The notes: generated from the letters alone by a model not told the origin. A DNA stretch of 64,000 bases from Pedobacter punctiformis (GCF_027213715.1 NZ_JAPWGM010000003.1:1-64000); one strand, 5' to 3'. Positions 16,701 to 26,877 are shown, numbered from the stretch's first letter. A program made the numbers and translations.

Positions 16701-18110
16701 CTACCTGGCATTTAGTGCTTCATTGATTCGTTTAGGTGTTTTATCTTCACTTGGTCTCGGTGCATTATTATCAAATATTTTTCCGTTCTTTCCTATAATT
16801 ACATAATGAGGAATGCCAGTAATGTTAAAAGCCTTGGCTACCGGGCTTCCATTGCCACCGAGCGAAAGCAAATGAATTCCTTCTATTTTGTCTTCCTCAA
16901 TTGCTTTCCGCCATGCTTCGGTCTTACTGTCTATGCTGATGTATAAGAAAACCACATCTTTATTATCTTTAAACTTTGCATGTAACTTTGGACTGCCATT
17001 CTTCATCTCGTACCTACAGGGGCTACACCAGCTGGCCCAAAAATCCATGTAAACCACCTTTCCTGCAAAATCCTTTAAAGTCACTTCCTTACCACTTAAA
17101 TCATTTAAAACAAAAGGAGGCGGTGTTTTTCCGGCAGCAGTTTTTATATAATTATCGTAGGTGGATAATATAGATTTAGCATCTTCAGCATTGGCGTATT
17201 TGGTTATATAATCGTCAATTGAAGGTTTTACAGAGGCAACATCATTTGCCCTTGCTAATGCGGCTTTAAGAATTGCGCCCAACGCTAAACTCCTGACCTT
17301 TCCTGTATATGTTTTTTCGACCACACTTAATTTGAGATTAGTCTCTGCTTCAGACGTGAAAGTGCTATCTAATGTTCCATCTTTAAATTTTTCTTTATAG
17401 CTTAAGAGTATTGGAAAACTACCCTGCATAAACCTCGCATATTCAGGGTTTTCTAAAAGTTTATCATCCATTTTCACCTGCTTTTCTACATCCCAAAAGT
17501 GTTCGGGTATAGATTCAGAAATTTTTTTACCTAAACCCACATGATATAAATAAGGTATTATCATACCAGAACCTAACTTTTGATATAAAAGAGCAATAGA
17601 TTGATACTTATAAAATGCAGGGCTTACCTTTTGCTTGTTTGCATCTAAAATATCTAAGGAGTGCTGCCCCATAGCCATCGTTCTATCGAACACTTCGTTT
17701 GCTGTCATTTTACTCGCATCCAATTTCAAATAGCTTGCTAAATAGGCATTAGTAAACTCATCAAACACTTTTGCATTTTCAGATCCTTGACCTGTGAATA
17801 CAGATTTTTGATCCAGATCTGTGGTAACATTTAAATGATCACCTTTTTCAATAAACAGCGATATTCTCCCTTTTTTAGGAACATCGATGCCAAACGTAAG
17901 GATAAACGGAGCCTCCTGATTAAAATTAAGCACAAATTTATGATTCGCTCCTGGCTTTACAAAAAACACACCTCCTTTGGGCGGTACAACCCACATAGAA
18001 TCTACTTTTACAGATGTAATTTCGACGGTAACTGTTGATTTATCTTTTTGTGCAAATGTTGTTGCCACACTGAGCCCTAAGGCAAACATTAATATTATTT
18101 TTCTGATCAT
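16701..18110 (-). CDS. TlpA/ResA-like thioredoxin-fold exported protein
   Basis: The protein has 469 residues with a signal peptide (1-20, TTFA|QK). The N-terminal half (about 25-320) resembles the DUF4369-type beta-rich plus helical domain often fused to Bacteroidota thioredoxins. The C-terminal thioredoxin domain (about 328-469) has WASWC362-S-P-C365 and a cis-proline in ITGIPHYVI. It is expected to reduce disulfides in the periplasm. It is one of two adjacent paralogues (30 bp apart), downstream of SusC/SusD in a sigma/FecR-controlled operon. The partner may be cytochrome c or oxidised periplasmic proteins; DsbD at 26944 is a candidate electron donor. Confidence 0.88.
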   Translation of the reverse strand: MIRKIILMFALGLSVATTFAQKDKSTVTVEITSVKVDSMWVVPPKGGVFFVKPGANHKFVLNFNQEAPFILTFGIDVPKKGRISLFIEKGDHLNVTTDLDQKSVFTGQGSENAKVFDEFTNAYLASYLKLDASKMTANEVFDRTMAMGQHSLDILDANKQKVSPAFYKYQSIALLYQKLGSGMIIPYLYHVGLGKKISESIPEHFWDVEKQVKMDDKLLENPEYARFMQGSFPILLSYKEKFKDGTLDSTFTSEAETNLKLSVVEKTYTGKVRSLALGAILKAALARANDVASVKPSIDDYITKYANAEDAKSILSTYDNYIKTAAGKTPPPFVLNDLSGKEVTLKDFAGKVVYMDFWASWCSPCRYEMKNGSPKLHAKFKDNKDVVFLYISIDSKTEAWRKAIEEDKIEGIHLLSLGGNGSPVAKAFNITGIPHYVIIGKNGKIFDNNAPRPSEDKTPKRINEALNAR

Positions 18111-18140
18111 GATTTTAGATTTTCATAAATAAGACTTTAT

Positions 18141-19547
18141 TTATTTTGCATTTAGTGCTTCATTAATTCTTACAGGGGTCCTGTCTTCACTGGGTCTTGA
18201 AGCATCGTTATCAAATATTTTTCCATCTTTACCAATAATTACATACCGTGGAATACCAGAAATGTTAAAGGCTTTGGCTATTGGTGTATTTACCCCGGAG
18301 GTTGCCTGCGAAAGCAGATGAATACCCTCTATTTTATCTTCTTCAATGGCTTTTTTCCAGGCATCTACTTTACTATCTAAACTCACATAAAGAAAAACGA
18401 CATCTTTATTATCTTTAAATTTTTCGTGGAGCTTAGGGCTACCATTCTTCATTTCGCCACGACATGGCGCACACCAACTCGCCCAGAAATCCAGATAAAC
18501 TACTTTACCCTTAAAATCTTTTAAGGATATATCTTTACCATCCAGACTTTTTAGTGTAAAATCAGGGGCCATTTTCCCTGAAGATAGGTTATCCATTGTA
18601 TCATACTTTTCACGCAAATCCTTTGCTTCACCGGCACTGGCATATTTAGCAATATGTTCTTCCATTAGCGGTTTTACCGTTTTCAGATCCTTAGCCTGAT
18701 CCAAAACGCTTACCATTGTTTTCTTTAACGCTTCATTTTTTATTTTACCGGTAGGATAATATTTTACAATCATTTGGTAATCCGTTAATGCGTCCTGCAG
18801 TTCGTGTGGGCTATCCAGTTTTCCCTGTAAAAAAAGTTCACGCCTACGCAGGTAAGGAGGATAAAAATATAAAAGGAGTGCGTCATAGGAACGGTTGCCC
18901 AGTAAATGATCATCAAATTTAACTTCCTTATTCTGTTCCCAAAGATCGGCAGGAGACTCTTCAGAGAATTTTTTCTTGGTACCCAGGATATAATAATATC
19001 CAAACCACATATAATCTTTTACCTTTTTATAGTTTAGATTTGTTAACTCAAATTCGTAAAAAGAGGAACTTACTTTTTGCTTATTTTGATTGAGCAGATC
19101 AATTGGTATCTGATTGGTCTTGTTTAATACATCGAAAAATTCTTTCGTTGTCATTTTACTCGCATCAATTTTAGCAAAGGCAGCATCAAAAGTACCCATA
19201 TAATTGTTTAGTACCTGTGAGTTTTCTGCACCTTTACCAGAGAAGCTAGTCTGCTGATCAAAATCTGTTTTGATGTTCACCTGGCTGCCCTTCTCTAGAA
19301 ATGCATAGATCATTTTATTTTTGGGTCCAACCAATATGATTTCCTTTGGTGGTGTTTCGGGGAAATTATACCGGTATTTTCCGTCTTTATCTGCTTTTGC
19401 GTACAAATCATTATTGTCGTACTTAAAAAGACGTAACGAATCTAATTTTAAAGGGCTAATGTCTACAGATACAGTTGCCCCTTTTTGCTGAGCAAAAGTT
19501 ATTCCTGTACAAAAACAAAATATCAATACTAGGGTTATTCTTTTCAT
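18141..19547 (-). CDS. TlpA/ResA-like thioredoxin-fold exported protein, tandem paralogue
   Basis: The protein has 468 residues with a signal peptide (1-19, ITFA|QQ). Domain layout matches its neighbour at 16701: a DUF4369-like N-terminal half, a helical middle, and a C-terminal thioredoxin domain with WASWCAPCRGEMKNGSPKLH and ISGIPRYVI. The last 140 residues are very similar between the two, whereas the N-terminal half has diverged, consistent with an old tandem duplication. It lies 86 bp downstream of SusD, so co-transcription with the SusCD pair is likely. It acts in the periplasm; substrate unknown. Confidence 0.88.
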   Translation of the reverse strand: MKRITLVLIFCFCTGITFAQQKGATVSVDISPLKLDSLRLFKYDNNDLYAKADKDGKYRYNFPETPPKEIILVGPKNKMIYAFLEKGSQVNIKTDFDQQTSFSGKGAENSQVLNNYMGTFDAAFAKIDASKMTTKEFFDVLNKTNQIPIDLLNQNKQKVSSSFYEFELTNLNYKKVKDYMWFGYYYILGTKKKFSEESPADLWEQNKEVKFDDHLLGNRSYDALLLYFYPPYLRRRELFLQGKLDSPHELQDALTDYQMIVKYYPTGKIKNEALKKTMVSVLDQAKDLKTVKPLMEEHIAKYASAGEAKDLREKYDTMDNLSSGKMAPDFTLKSLDGKDISLKDFKGKVVYLDFWASWCAPCRGEMKNGSPKLHEKFKDNKDVVFLYVSLDSKVDAWKKAIEEDKIEGIHLLSQATSGVNTPIAKAFNISGIPRYVIIGKDGKIFDNDASRPSEDRTPVRINEALNAK

Positions 19548-19633
19548 TTTAAAATATTTTAAATGTTAGTTCTCAAAAAATTTAAGCGGTTGTTAATTCC
19601 TGTAAATTGTTTTTTAACAGCCAATCGTTATTC

Positions 19634-21103
19634 TCAGGGGTTTTGAGGCATATCAGGATTCGCATTCATAATGTATAGCGGAAATCTGAAAGTAAGTCGC
19701 TCTGGCCGCAAGGTATAAGTTGCAGTAACCGCACCGGAATTATCATAAATCCTGTGTGTAGTTCCAACTGTAGATTTATATACAGGATCAACAGAAAGGC
19801 GACGCATATCAAACCAGCGATCACCGTTTACCGCAAATTCGCGGATTCTTTCTTCCAAAATAAATTTTGTTAGGGTAACCTGATCACCGGAAACCCCTGC
19901 TGGAACGGCGGCGTCGGCAGCTGGCATTCGGTTTAATCTAAAGGCCTGCATATCTGTTGCAGCACCAGGCAAATCGCCTAAGCGTGATCTACATTCAGCT
20001 CTCAGCAAATACATATCAGGTACGGTTATACCCATACTACTATAACCTTTACCGTAAGTCCTAAGCATGCCCAAAGGATACACAGAGGCCATGCCGAATG
20101 AGTAAGGTGTTAAGAATTGTTTCCTTAAATCACTGGCCTTGAATAAGGCAGATGCTTCCGGACTAATAACCGCTCCTGAAAAGACATAACTATAATAATT
20201 AGGTGTATACCTTAAGAAAACAATTTCTTTATCCTTATTCGGATCATTTCTTGGTGGTCCGACAATTGGATTAGATGGATAAAATGCCCCACCTGCAGCT
20301 AATTCTGTCGAAAAATTATATAAACCTACTGGCACTTCGGCACCTGTTAGATCCGATATGGAACCATTTAATAAAGGCAAGGCCTGATCAAATTTCCCCA
20401 TAAATACATATACTTTAGCCAAAAGTGCTTTTGCTGCTGCTTTAGACATTCTTACCCGGCTAACTACAGTAGCAGATAAATCAGGTATGGCCTGATTAAG
20501 ATCAGCTATAATCAGATCATAGGCTTCCTGAACGGTTGCCCTGGTAAATTTTGTTTGAGTTACATCGGCTGTTTTTAACAAAGGAATGCCCAGATCGGTT
20601 AATGAAGAGTTAGTATTATAAGGTTTACCATACAAATTAATCAGCACAAAATTTGCCCAGGCTCTTCCTGCCAGTGCCTCTGCCAGAATGGCTTTTTTCT
20701 GAGCATCTGTTCCGCCTTCAGAAGTCATTACCTCATTGATAATTTTGTTATTGGTGTAAATGCCCTTTACCAAAAGTGAAATCTCAGATGCGTTATCGCC
20801 CTGCACATAGATATCGTCTTCCCATTTGAAAGCTTTCTGATCGGCTAGTGTTCCAATTCCTGCCCCTAATGATGAAAATGCAGGTGATGAGCCAGCAACC
20901 TCATCTGACATTAGGATATGAGAAGCTGGGGTCACAAGAGTTAAGGCCTGGTCATTTAAAAGCAGGTCATAATCTGAAGTTTTTTGGGCAATTAACTTAC
21001 CTTTTGGATTAATATCAAGGAAATCTTTTTTACATCCGTTAAGCACCATACTTATAAAAAGTATGCTAACGAACTTTATCGTATTTTTATTAATATGTAG
21101 CAT
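19634..21103 (-). CDS. SusD/RagB-family outer-membrane lipoprotein
   Basis: The protein has 489 residues and is a lipoprotein (VLNGC24KKDFLDINPKGKL). The DFLDINPKG start, helical TPR-like body (LAEALAGRAWANFVLINLYG) and C-terminal RIREFAVNGDRWFDMRR are hallmarks of SusD/RagB substrate-binding lids. It pairs with the SusC protein encoded 11 bp upstream. The ligand is unknown; because the operon is controlled by ECF sigma/FecR and carries TlpA-like proteins rather than glycosidases, a non-glycan substrate (for example a peptide or metal complex) is possible. Confidence 0.92.
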   Translation of the reverse strand: MLHINKNTIKFVSILFISMVLNGCKKDFLDINPKGKLIAQKTSDYDLLLNDQALTLVTPASHILMSDEVAGSSPAFSSLGAGIGTLADQKAFKWEDDIYVQGDNASEISLLVKGIYTNNKIINEVMTSEGGTDAQKKAILAEALAGRAWANFVLINLYGKPYNTNSSLTDLGIPLLKTADVTQTKFTRATVQEAYDLIIADLNQAIPDLSATVVSRVRMSKAAAKALLAKVYVFMGKFDQALPLLNGSISDLTGAEVPVGLYNFSTELAAGGAFYPSNPIVGPPRNDPNKDKEIVFLRYTPNYYSYVFSGAVISPEASALFKASDLRKQFLTPYSFGMASVYPLGMLRTYGKGYSSMGITVPDMYLLRAECRSRLGDLPGAATDMQAFRLNRMPAADAAVPAGVSGDQVTLTKFILEERIREFAVNGDRWFDMRRLSVDPVYKSTVGTTHRIYDNSGAVTATYTLRPERLTFRFPLYIMNANPDMPQNP

Positions 21104-21114
21104 TTCTTTTGGTT

Positions 21115-24100
21115 TTATAGTGTTAAATGAGCACCAATAGTGATGGTTTTTTGATTATAAGGCATAGATCTGACACCAAGCTGAGCATCCTGAAATTCAG
21201 GATCGATCCCATAACTGTTAGCTTTCCAGAGCATCACGTTAGATAGTTGTAATCTAAAAGTCAACCCCTCGGCTTTTATCTTTTTTATGATGTTTTCGGG
21301 CATATTATAGAAAAGTGTCAAATCCCTCAGTTTTACATAAGAAGCACTAACCACATTTTGATTGCCATAAACATAATAATTGGTATTGCGCCGGGTTGCA
21401 TCCAAAGATTCGCTACTGATAAAAGCCGGAATAATTGTTTTATTTTCATCGCCTGGTTGTTTCCAGCGATCGGCAAAATCCGAATTTAGATTTCCAGTCT
21501 GGAAGTTCTGGTTTTGAATAAAAGCAGCGCCAGTATAAATTTTATTCATATCTCTAAACATCACATTACCCAAATTATAGATGATGTTTACATTAAGTGA
21601 GAAAGCTTTATAGCGGAATAAATTTGACAATCCACCACTCCAAAGGGGTTGATATTGTCCCATATACAACATATCTCCTGGTAAACTTACACCTCTGGCT
21701 TTAGTTACATTACCATTAGCGAGGCGGATTTGAGGATCTCCCATAGCATCCAACCCCGCATAGTTATAAGCGAAAACAGCAAAAGCAGGATAACCTATGA
21801 CATAGTTTTGCTGACGCAGATTATCTCCCGTTGCTATTGGTGTTTGCAACAAACCAAGATCAGTTATTTTATTTTTGTTGTAAGCGCCATTAAGTGTGGT
21901 ACTCCAGGTAAAATCTCTGCTACGGATGTTAACAGAACTGATAGACAGATCGATTCCTTTGTTAGTCAGACTTCCCACATTCCCGTTAATGTAATTTTGT
22001 CCTCCGGCCAGTGGATTTATCCCCAGAAGCCCTAGTAAATTGGATGTGTTTTTCTGATAAAGATCGATCGATCCGGTTATGCGATTGTTCAGTAAACCAA
22101 AATCAATTCCAAGATTGTACGTTTTTGTACTTTCCCAGGTCAAATCCGGATTTCCATAGGTAGAAATCCGTAAGCCTTGTCCACCAGGTGCATTTGGAGT
22201 TGTAAACGGGCTTAAAATATCATAAGGTGAAGCATATCCCGGTGGAGGTGACATGCCTGTAATTCCATAAGTAGCCCTCAAAGCAAGCATACTAATGGCT
22301 TTAATTTCGGATACAAAGGCTTCATTTCCGAGATTCCATTTAAGACCTACACTCCATACAGGTTTACGCTGAGAAGACTTGTTGGTTCCAAACAGGTTGC
22401 TCTGGTCATTTCTCCAGCTTGCATTCAGCGTATATTTTTTATCAAAAGTATAACCTGCATTTGCATAATATGAGCTAAACCTGTTGCGGGGAATGGTTTC
22501 TGATTCACCAAAAAAAGAATTAACAGGTAACCTTGACCCTGTAGTATATTGGGGCATGATCGTTCCGGCAATACCAGTAGTCAACAGCTTATAATCAACA
22601 GTTGCATATGTTTGGAGGGCCTGATCATAACCATAAACGGAACTCATATTATTAGTTGTTACCTGTTCCTGAGCTTCCTGTCCAAATAGGGCTGTAATCT
22701 GGTGAAGACTATTTTTAAAGCTTGCATTATAGGTGAGCTGATTTCTGATTACCCAATCTTGCTGAAGTGAATTGTTTACAGTATACTGACCACCTGTTGC
22801 AGGCAAATTATAGGTTAACACCCCTGTTGGGCTTACATTAGCAAAATTCACCACATTTATTCTTTGCTGATAATTGGTATAATCCAAATACTGCTGTGTT
22901 CTATTAGTTCCTCTGATATAACCATAGAGCCCTTCAAATTGTAAGCCTTCCAACAATTTAATAGTTACTCCAGTATTAAAGCGTCCGGTGAAGGCATTTC
23001 CTTTGGTTGAACCCGTATTGGTATTATTTAAGGGATTATAATTTAAATCTATTTTACTTAAATTTTGTATGCTGGGTCTTTGTGTTTCACTAAGATAGCC
23101 CATATATGGCATAGAGATGCTGTTACCTGAAGCATCTCTGAACATTTGATAAGGTAAAAAACGATTATCTACGCTTAAGGGATTGTTTCCGGAGATGACT
23201 CTATTGGTTAAATCGGCAATAAAATAAACTTTCAGAAATTTAGTAAAGTTAAAATCCTGCCTTGTGTTTATCTTGAAGGTATTGTCTTTATTCCCCGGTA
23301 TAAAATCGCGTGCATTGGTATAGGCAAAAGAGTTGTAATAGGTATACTTATCACTGCCCCCCGAAACAGATAAGCTATGGTTCATTAACATAGCGGGACG
23401 ATAAATAGATTTAATCTGGTTGAGGTTGCTAATCCTGGATAAGCTGTCTAGTTTCACATTTCCTTGTGCAGCAGTAATTGCTCCTCTATTAATGTCATAT
23501 AGAATCTGCCGGTCTGGAGAAATTCCGGTATGATTTCCATAGGCAGGGTTATATATGGTTGCATTAGGATTGTAAGGCCAGTTTACCGGATCAAAGGTTT
23601 CTCTGGAAGCCTGAATATACGCCTGACTGTTTAGAACCGGAAAATAATCGTAATCTGGTCTTCCCTGAAAGTTGATAAACCCATCGTAACTTATCCTCAT
23701 CTTACCATTAGCACCTTTTTTTGTAGTAATTACAATAACGCCATTAGAAGCCCTTGCTCCCCAAACTGATGCGGCAGTAGCATCTTTTAGAACCGTTATA
23801 TCTGCTACATCCTGTGGATTGATGGACGATACATTGCTAATATCCATGGCAATTCCATCCACCACGATTAAAGGATCTTTAGTTGAATTTATGGTATTCA
23901 ACCCCCTGATTAGGAATAGACTCTTATCTCTTGCTGCATTTGGAGAATTATTTATAACTAAACCGGGTACCAGGCCATCCAAACGCTGAAGCACATTTGT
24001 TGTTGTGCTACGGGCAGCTAAAATTTTGGTGTCTACTGCAACGTATGATCCCGCGCTCCTTTCTTTTGATATTTTTTGATAACCAGTGTTTACGATAACC

Positions 24101-24786
24101 TCCTGTAAGTTTCCGCTTAGCTTCATTTTAATGGTACCAAGATCTTTAGCCGCTTTTACCGAATAGGCTTCATAACCGGTATAAGAAATAGAGATCATTG
24201 CCTTTTCATCTATATTGCGCAATTGAAAAGCGCCGTTTGCATCAGTTATGGCGATTGCCTTTCTGCCCTTTGCAGACATAGAAAATTCCCCGGTTTTTTT
24301 ATCCTCTGAATAATCTGTGAGAATAATACTAACAGTGGCTCCGGAAAGTGGTTTTCCTTCTTCATCAACGACGCGTCCGGAGACGTCTATTTCTGTTAAA
24401 TAACTTTTAGAAATGTCCTGCCTCACCTCTTGTCTTTTTCTGATTATGATTGTCTTATCTACTATCTCGTAAACGAGCGAAAAATCTTTAAGGCAATTGT
24501 TTAATGCGGTTTCTATCCCTGCATTATTCAAACTGATATTTATTGGTTTCAAACCTTTTAGATCAGTATTGGAATACACCAGGTCGTAACCACTTTGTAT
24601 ACTAATTTTTTCGAGTACTGCTTGAAGCGATATACTGCGCTCTTTAATGGTAATCTGCGCTTTAATTGATGCGCTCGCCTGCATCAGGCAAAGGGTTATT
24701 ATGAGTATAATTATCTTCATAATTCGAAAAATTTGAAGAAACCTACTGGTGAGATAGCCCCCCTCTAATAAATGGTTAATTTTCAT
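21115..24786 (-). CDS. SusC/RagA TonB-dependent transducer with STN domain
   Basis: The protein has 1223 residues. Order: export signal (about 23-44), STN secretin/TonB short N-terminal domain (about 45-118, ITIKERSISLQAVLEKISIQ), CarboxypepD_reg-like domain (about 133-215, IDVSGRVVDEEGKPLSGATV), plug (about 225-350, including LFLIRGLNTI and WGARASNGVIVITTKKG), then the 22-strand beta barrel. The STN domain talks to FecR in surface signalling, which fits the upstream FecR and sigma genes. It transports an unknown nutrient together with the downstream SusD. The long N-terminus before the hydrophobic core is usual for this subfamily, so 24786 is kept as the start. Confidence 0.93.
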   Translation of the reverse strand: MKINHLLEGGYLTSRFLQIFRIMKIIILIITLCLMQASASIKAQITIKERSISLQAVLEKISIQSGYDLVYSNTDLKGLKPINISLNNAGIETALNNCLKDFSLVYEIVDKTIIIRKRQEVRQDISKSYLTEIDVSGRVVDEEGKPLSGATVSIILTDYSEDKKTGEFSMSAKGRKAIAITDANGAFQLRNIDEKAMISISYTGYEAYSVKAAKDLGTIKMKLSGNLQEVIVNTGYQKISKERSAGSYVAVDTKILAARSTTTNVLQRLDGLVPGLVINNSPNAARDKSLFLIRGLNTINSTKDPLIVVDGIAMDISNVSSINPQDVADITVLKDATAASVWGARASNGVIVITTKKGANGKMRISYDGFINFQGRPDYDYFPVLNSQAYIQASRETFDPVNWPYNPNATIYNPAYGNHTGISPDRQILYDINRGAITAAQGNVKLDSLSRISNLNQIKSIYRPAMLMNHSLSVSGGSDKYTYYNSFAYTNARDFIPGNKDNTFKINTRQDFNFTKFLKVYFIADLTNRVISGNNPLSVDNRFLPYQMFRDASGNSISMPYMGYLSETQRPSIQNLSKIDLNYNPLNNTNTGSTKGNAFTGRFNTGVTIKLLEGLQFEGLYGYIRGTNRTQQYLDYTNYQQRINVVNFANVSPTGVLTYNLPATGGQYTVNNSLQQDWVIRNQLTYNASFKNSLHQITALFGQEAQEQVTTNNMSSVYGYDQALQTYATVDYKLLTTGIAGTIMPQYTTGSRLPVNSFFGESETIPRNRFSSYYANAGYTFDKKYTLNASWRNDQSNLFGTNKSSQRKPVWSVGLKWNLGNEAFVSEIKAISMLALRATYGITGMSPPPGYASPYDILSPFTTPNAPGGQGLRISTYGNPDLTWESTKTYNLGIDFGLLNNRITGSIDLYQKNTSNLLGLLGINPLAGGQNYINGNVGSLTNKGIDLSISSVNIRSRDFTWSTTLNGAYNKNKITDLGLLQTPIATGDNLRQQNYVIGYPAFAVFAYNYAGLDAMGDPQIRLANGNVTKARGVSLPGDMLYMGQYQPLWSGGLSNLFRYKAFSLNVNIIYNLGNVMFRDMNKIYTGAAFIQNQNFQTGNLNSDFADRWKQPGDENKTIIPAFISSESLDATRRNTNYYVYGNQNVVSASYVKLRDLTLFYNMPENIIKKIKAEGLTFRLQLSNVMLWKANSYGIDPEFQDAQLGVRSMPYNQKTITIGAHLTL

Positions 24787-24861
24787 TAATTTTGAATGTT
24801 TAGTTGTTGGTTAATTGTTGTTCTCGCAAAGAAATAAACTATTGACAGCATCAAAACATTT

Positions 24862-24889
24862 AACGGGAGTAGGTCGAAGCACTCCCGTT
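24862..24889. terminator. Hairpin between fecR and susC
   Basis: AACGGGAGT (24862-24870) pairs perfectly with ACTCCCGTT (24881-24889) around a 10-nt loop. The T-run follows on the plus strand only. In the direction of transcription (minus) it is a U-poor hairpin between FecR and SusC. It could act as an attenuator or RNA-processing site that separates regulator from transporter expression. Confidence 0.5.
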
Positions 24890-24917
24890 TTTTATTTGCT
24901 GCCATTTTCAGGTATAA

Positions 24918-26060
24918 TTATGGCATAACAGTTATCCTCCTTCCTTCTACTTTAAAATGAAGTGCTTGGGTAAATGAAATCTTATCCAATATTTTAGAAA
25001 TGTTATCGTAACGGCTAATTGATATAGTAAAAGGCAAATCTTTAATATCACCTTTATAAACCACCTCAACATTATACCATCTGGCCAGGTTACGCATAAT
25101 GACTTCAATACTTTCATTATCAAAAGCAAATTTTCCATTTTTCCAGGCAACAACTTTATCAGTATTTACCTGGATAACGGACAGATTGCCTGATGCATTT
25201 AAAACGGCCTGTTCTCCTGGTTTTAATACATTGGAATGTTTTGATTTTAGATCTGACAGCTTAACTGAACCCTCAATCAGTGTTGTTTTAGTAACGCCTT
25301 CATCTGCATAAGCCATTATGTTAAAATGTGTGCCTAAAACCTCCACGGTTTGCCCAAAACTTTCAACTTTAAATGGCATGGCCTTATTATGAGCAATTTC
25401 AAAGTAAGCTTCCCCTTTCAGTTGTACTTTTCTTTCGTGTCCAACAAATCGGGTTGGATAAGTTATACTGGAAAGAGCATTTAGAAACACTATAGAACCG
25501 TCGGGTAACTTTACCTGCCACTGGCCTCCTGCTGGTGCCTCAATGGTATTGTATTGAATAACCGTATTTTTAGCCTGGTTTCCTCCCTCGATATTATATA
25601 CCAATTGTCCGTTAACATTTTTGGTAATGCTAACGCCCGGTTGTGTTGCTATTTTACCATTTAAAGCGTCAGTTAAATTTATTTTTTCGCCATTAGCCAA
25701 AACTAAAACCGCTTTATTCCTGCCGGGATAAATTACATTTGCAATGGTGTCCTCCGGGCCAGGGTTTTGTTCAGCAAGGTAAAAATAGAGACTCAGACTT
25801 AAAGTCATTAGCAAAATTGCCGCTGCCGCAATTTTCCAGTTCCTTTTAGGGAGAAGTGAAAATCTTTTCGCTTTATTGATATTGTTTAATAAACGTTGAC
25901 CTAGTTCTGCTTCTGTTTCATTGTTGCCAATCCAATCAACCGGACCATCCGTATCGAGATTGTACCATTTATCCAGCTTTTCTTTTTCCAGGGGCGTAAG
26001 TTCTCCTCTTAGCCATTTATCGGCTAAGTGGTTAAGTTCCTCCTTATTTGGTTCATTCAT
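24918..26060 (-). CDS. FecR-family anti-sigma factor
   Basis: The protein has 380 residues. The cytoplasmic N-terminal part at about 1-72 binds the sigma factor. One TM helix lies at about 76-92 (IAAAAILLMTLSLSLYFYLA). The periplasmic FecR domain at about 160-290 has the typical EAPAGGQWQVKLPDGSIVFL and GEAYFEIAHNK..PFKVE, followed by a C-terminal STN-like DUF4974 domain (FAFDNESIEVIMRNLARWYN). It relays the loading state of the STN-containing SusC to the sigma factor encoded 70 bp upstream. Confidence 0.93.
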   Translation of the reverse strand: MNEPNKEELNHLADKWLRGELTPLEKEKLDKWYNLDTDGPVDWIGNNETEAELGQRLLNNINKAKRFSLLPKRNWKIAAAAILLMTLSLSLYFYLAEQNPGPEDTIANVIYPGRNKAVLVLANGEKINLTDALNGKIATQPGVSITKNVNGQLVYNIEGGNQAKNTVIQYNTIEAPAGGQWQVKLPDGSIVFLNALSSITYPTRFVGHERKVQLKGEAYFEIAHNKAMPFKVESFGQTVEVLGTHFNIMAYADEGVTKTTLIEGSVKLSDLKSKHSNVLKPGEQAVLNASGNLSVIQVNTDKVVAWKNGKFAFDNESIEVIMRNLARWYNVEVVYKGDIKDLPFTISISRYDNISKILDKISFTQALHFKVEGRRITVMP

Positions 26061-26130
26061 AGGATGTCCTTTTTTACATGGTGTGCAAAAGCGGAGGGCT
26101 ACCCTATATGCAATTAAAAATATTTTTTTT

Positions 26131-26724
26131 TTAAACCAGAATCAGGAAAGCAATTACTAAAGAAAGTAGGGTCAGAAACTGGTTAATAGAAATACGCAGA
26201 AATTTGATCGCTCTGGTGATGTGTGCTTCTACTGTTTTTGGGGATAAGTCAAGATCCTGCGCAATTTGTTTATCACTCAGTCCTTTTTCCCTGCTCATAC
26301 GAAATATGAGCTGGCATTTATCAGGTAGCGCTTTAACTGCGGCTTCAATTTCTTCCTGTAAATCACTAAAAGCGAGCCATTGTTCAGTTGAATGATCGGA
26401 AACAGCCAATTGATAAATATCTTCTACAGTTTTATGAAGACACTTTTTATTCGCAGCCATCTTTGCCATAATTTTATACCGCAATATAGCTGCAACATAA
26501 GTATGAAAACTATGTTGGATTTCTATTCTTTTTCTACTTTTCCAAAGGTCTACAAATACGTCCTGTACTACTTCTTCTGCATCGACATCAGACTGTAACT
26601 TAAAAGCTGCTTTATATAAGAGCCGCTTCCAATATCTGTGATATAAAAAGGTGAATGCCTCCTCATTGTCCTGCACCATCAGGGCATATAGTTCATTATC
26701 GCTAAAGTTGCTATAAGTTGACAT
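26131..26724 (-). CDS. ECF RNA polymerase sigma factor, FecI-like
   Basis: The protein has 197 residues. Region 2 at about 22-90 (FTFLYHRYWKRLLYKAAFKL, DAEEVVQDVFVDLWKSRKRI) and region 4 at about 125-175 (LPDKCQLIFRMSREKGLSDK, IAQDLDLSPKTVEAHITRAI) are intact. The last 20 residues are strongly hydrophobic (FLTLLSLVIAFLILV), a tail seen in some Bacteroidota FecI-like sigmas. It activates the SusC/SusD operon when FecR signals. A clear -7 box lies 17 bp upstream of the ATG. A decayed copy of part of this gene family lies at 12421-12553. Confidence 0.93.
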   Translation of the reverse strand: MSTYSNFSDNELYALMVQDNEEAFTFLYHRYWKRLLYKAAFKLQSDVDAEEVVQDVFVDLWKSRKRIEIQHSFHTYVAAILRYKIMAKMAANKKCLHKTVEDIYQLAVSDHSTEQWLAFSDLQEEIEAAVKALPDKCQLIFRMSREKGLSDKQIAQDLDLSPKTVEAHITRAIKFLRISINQFLTLLSLVIAFLILV

Positions 26725-26740
26725 TTGGGATTGTTCTTAA

Positions 26741-26748
26741 CAAAGATA
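26741..26748 (-). promoter_or_regulatory. -7 box of sigma factor gene
   Basis: TATCTTTG on the minus strand matches the Bacteroidota TAnnTTTG consensus and ends 16 bp before the ATG. The -33 TTG is not clearly placed. Confidence 0.6.
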
Positions 26749-26877
26749 ACATAAATCAACACCAATTTTAAAATAATCACTTGGTGTATAAAATCCAGAA
26801 TAAACTAGGATAAATATGGGCGATCAAAGTTCCATATCCTAGCCATAAATATTGTTTCATTGCTTGAGGTAAAGAAA

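Noticed and set aside
18840..18856. Another CTACGCA word, considered as a further copy of the TGCGTAGA element
   Set aside because: It is a single word inside a conserved coding region without the 10-bp tandem partner.
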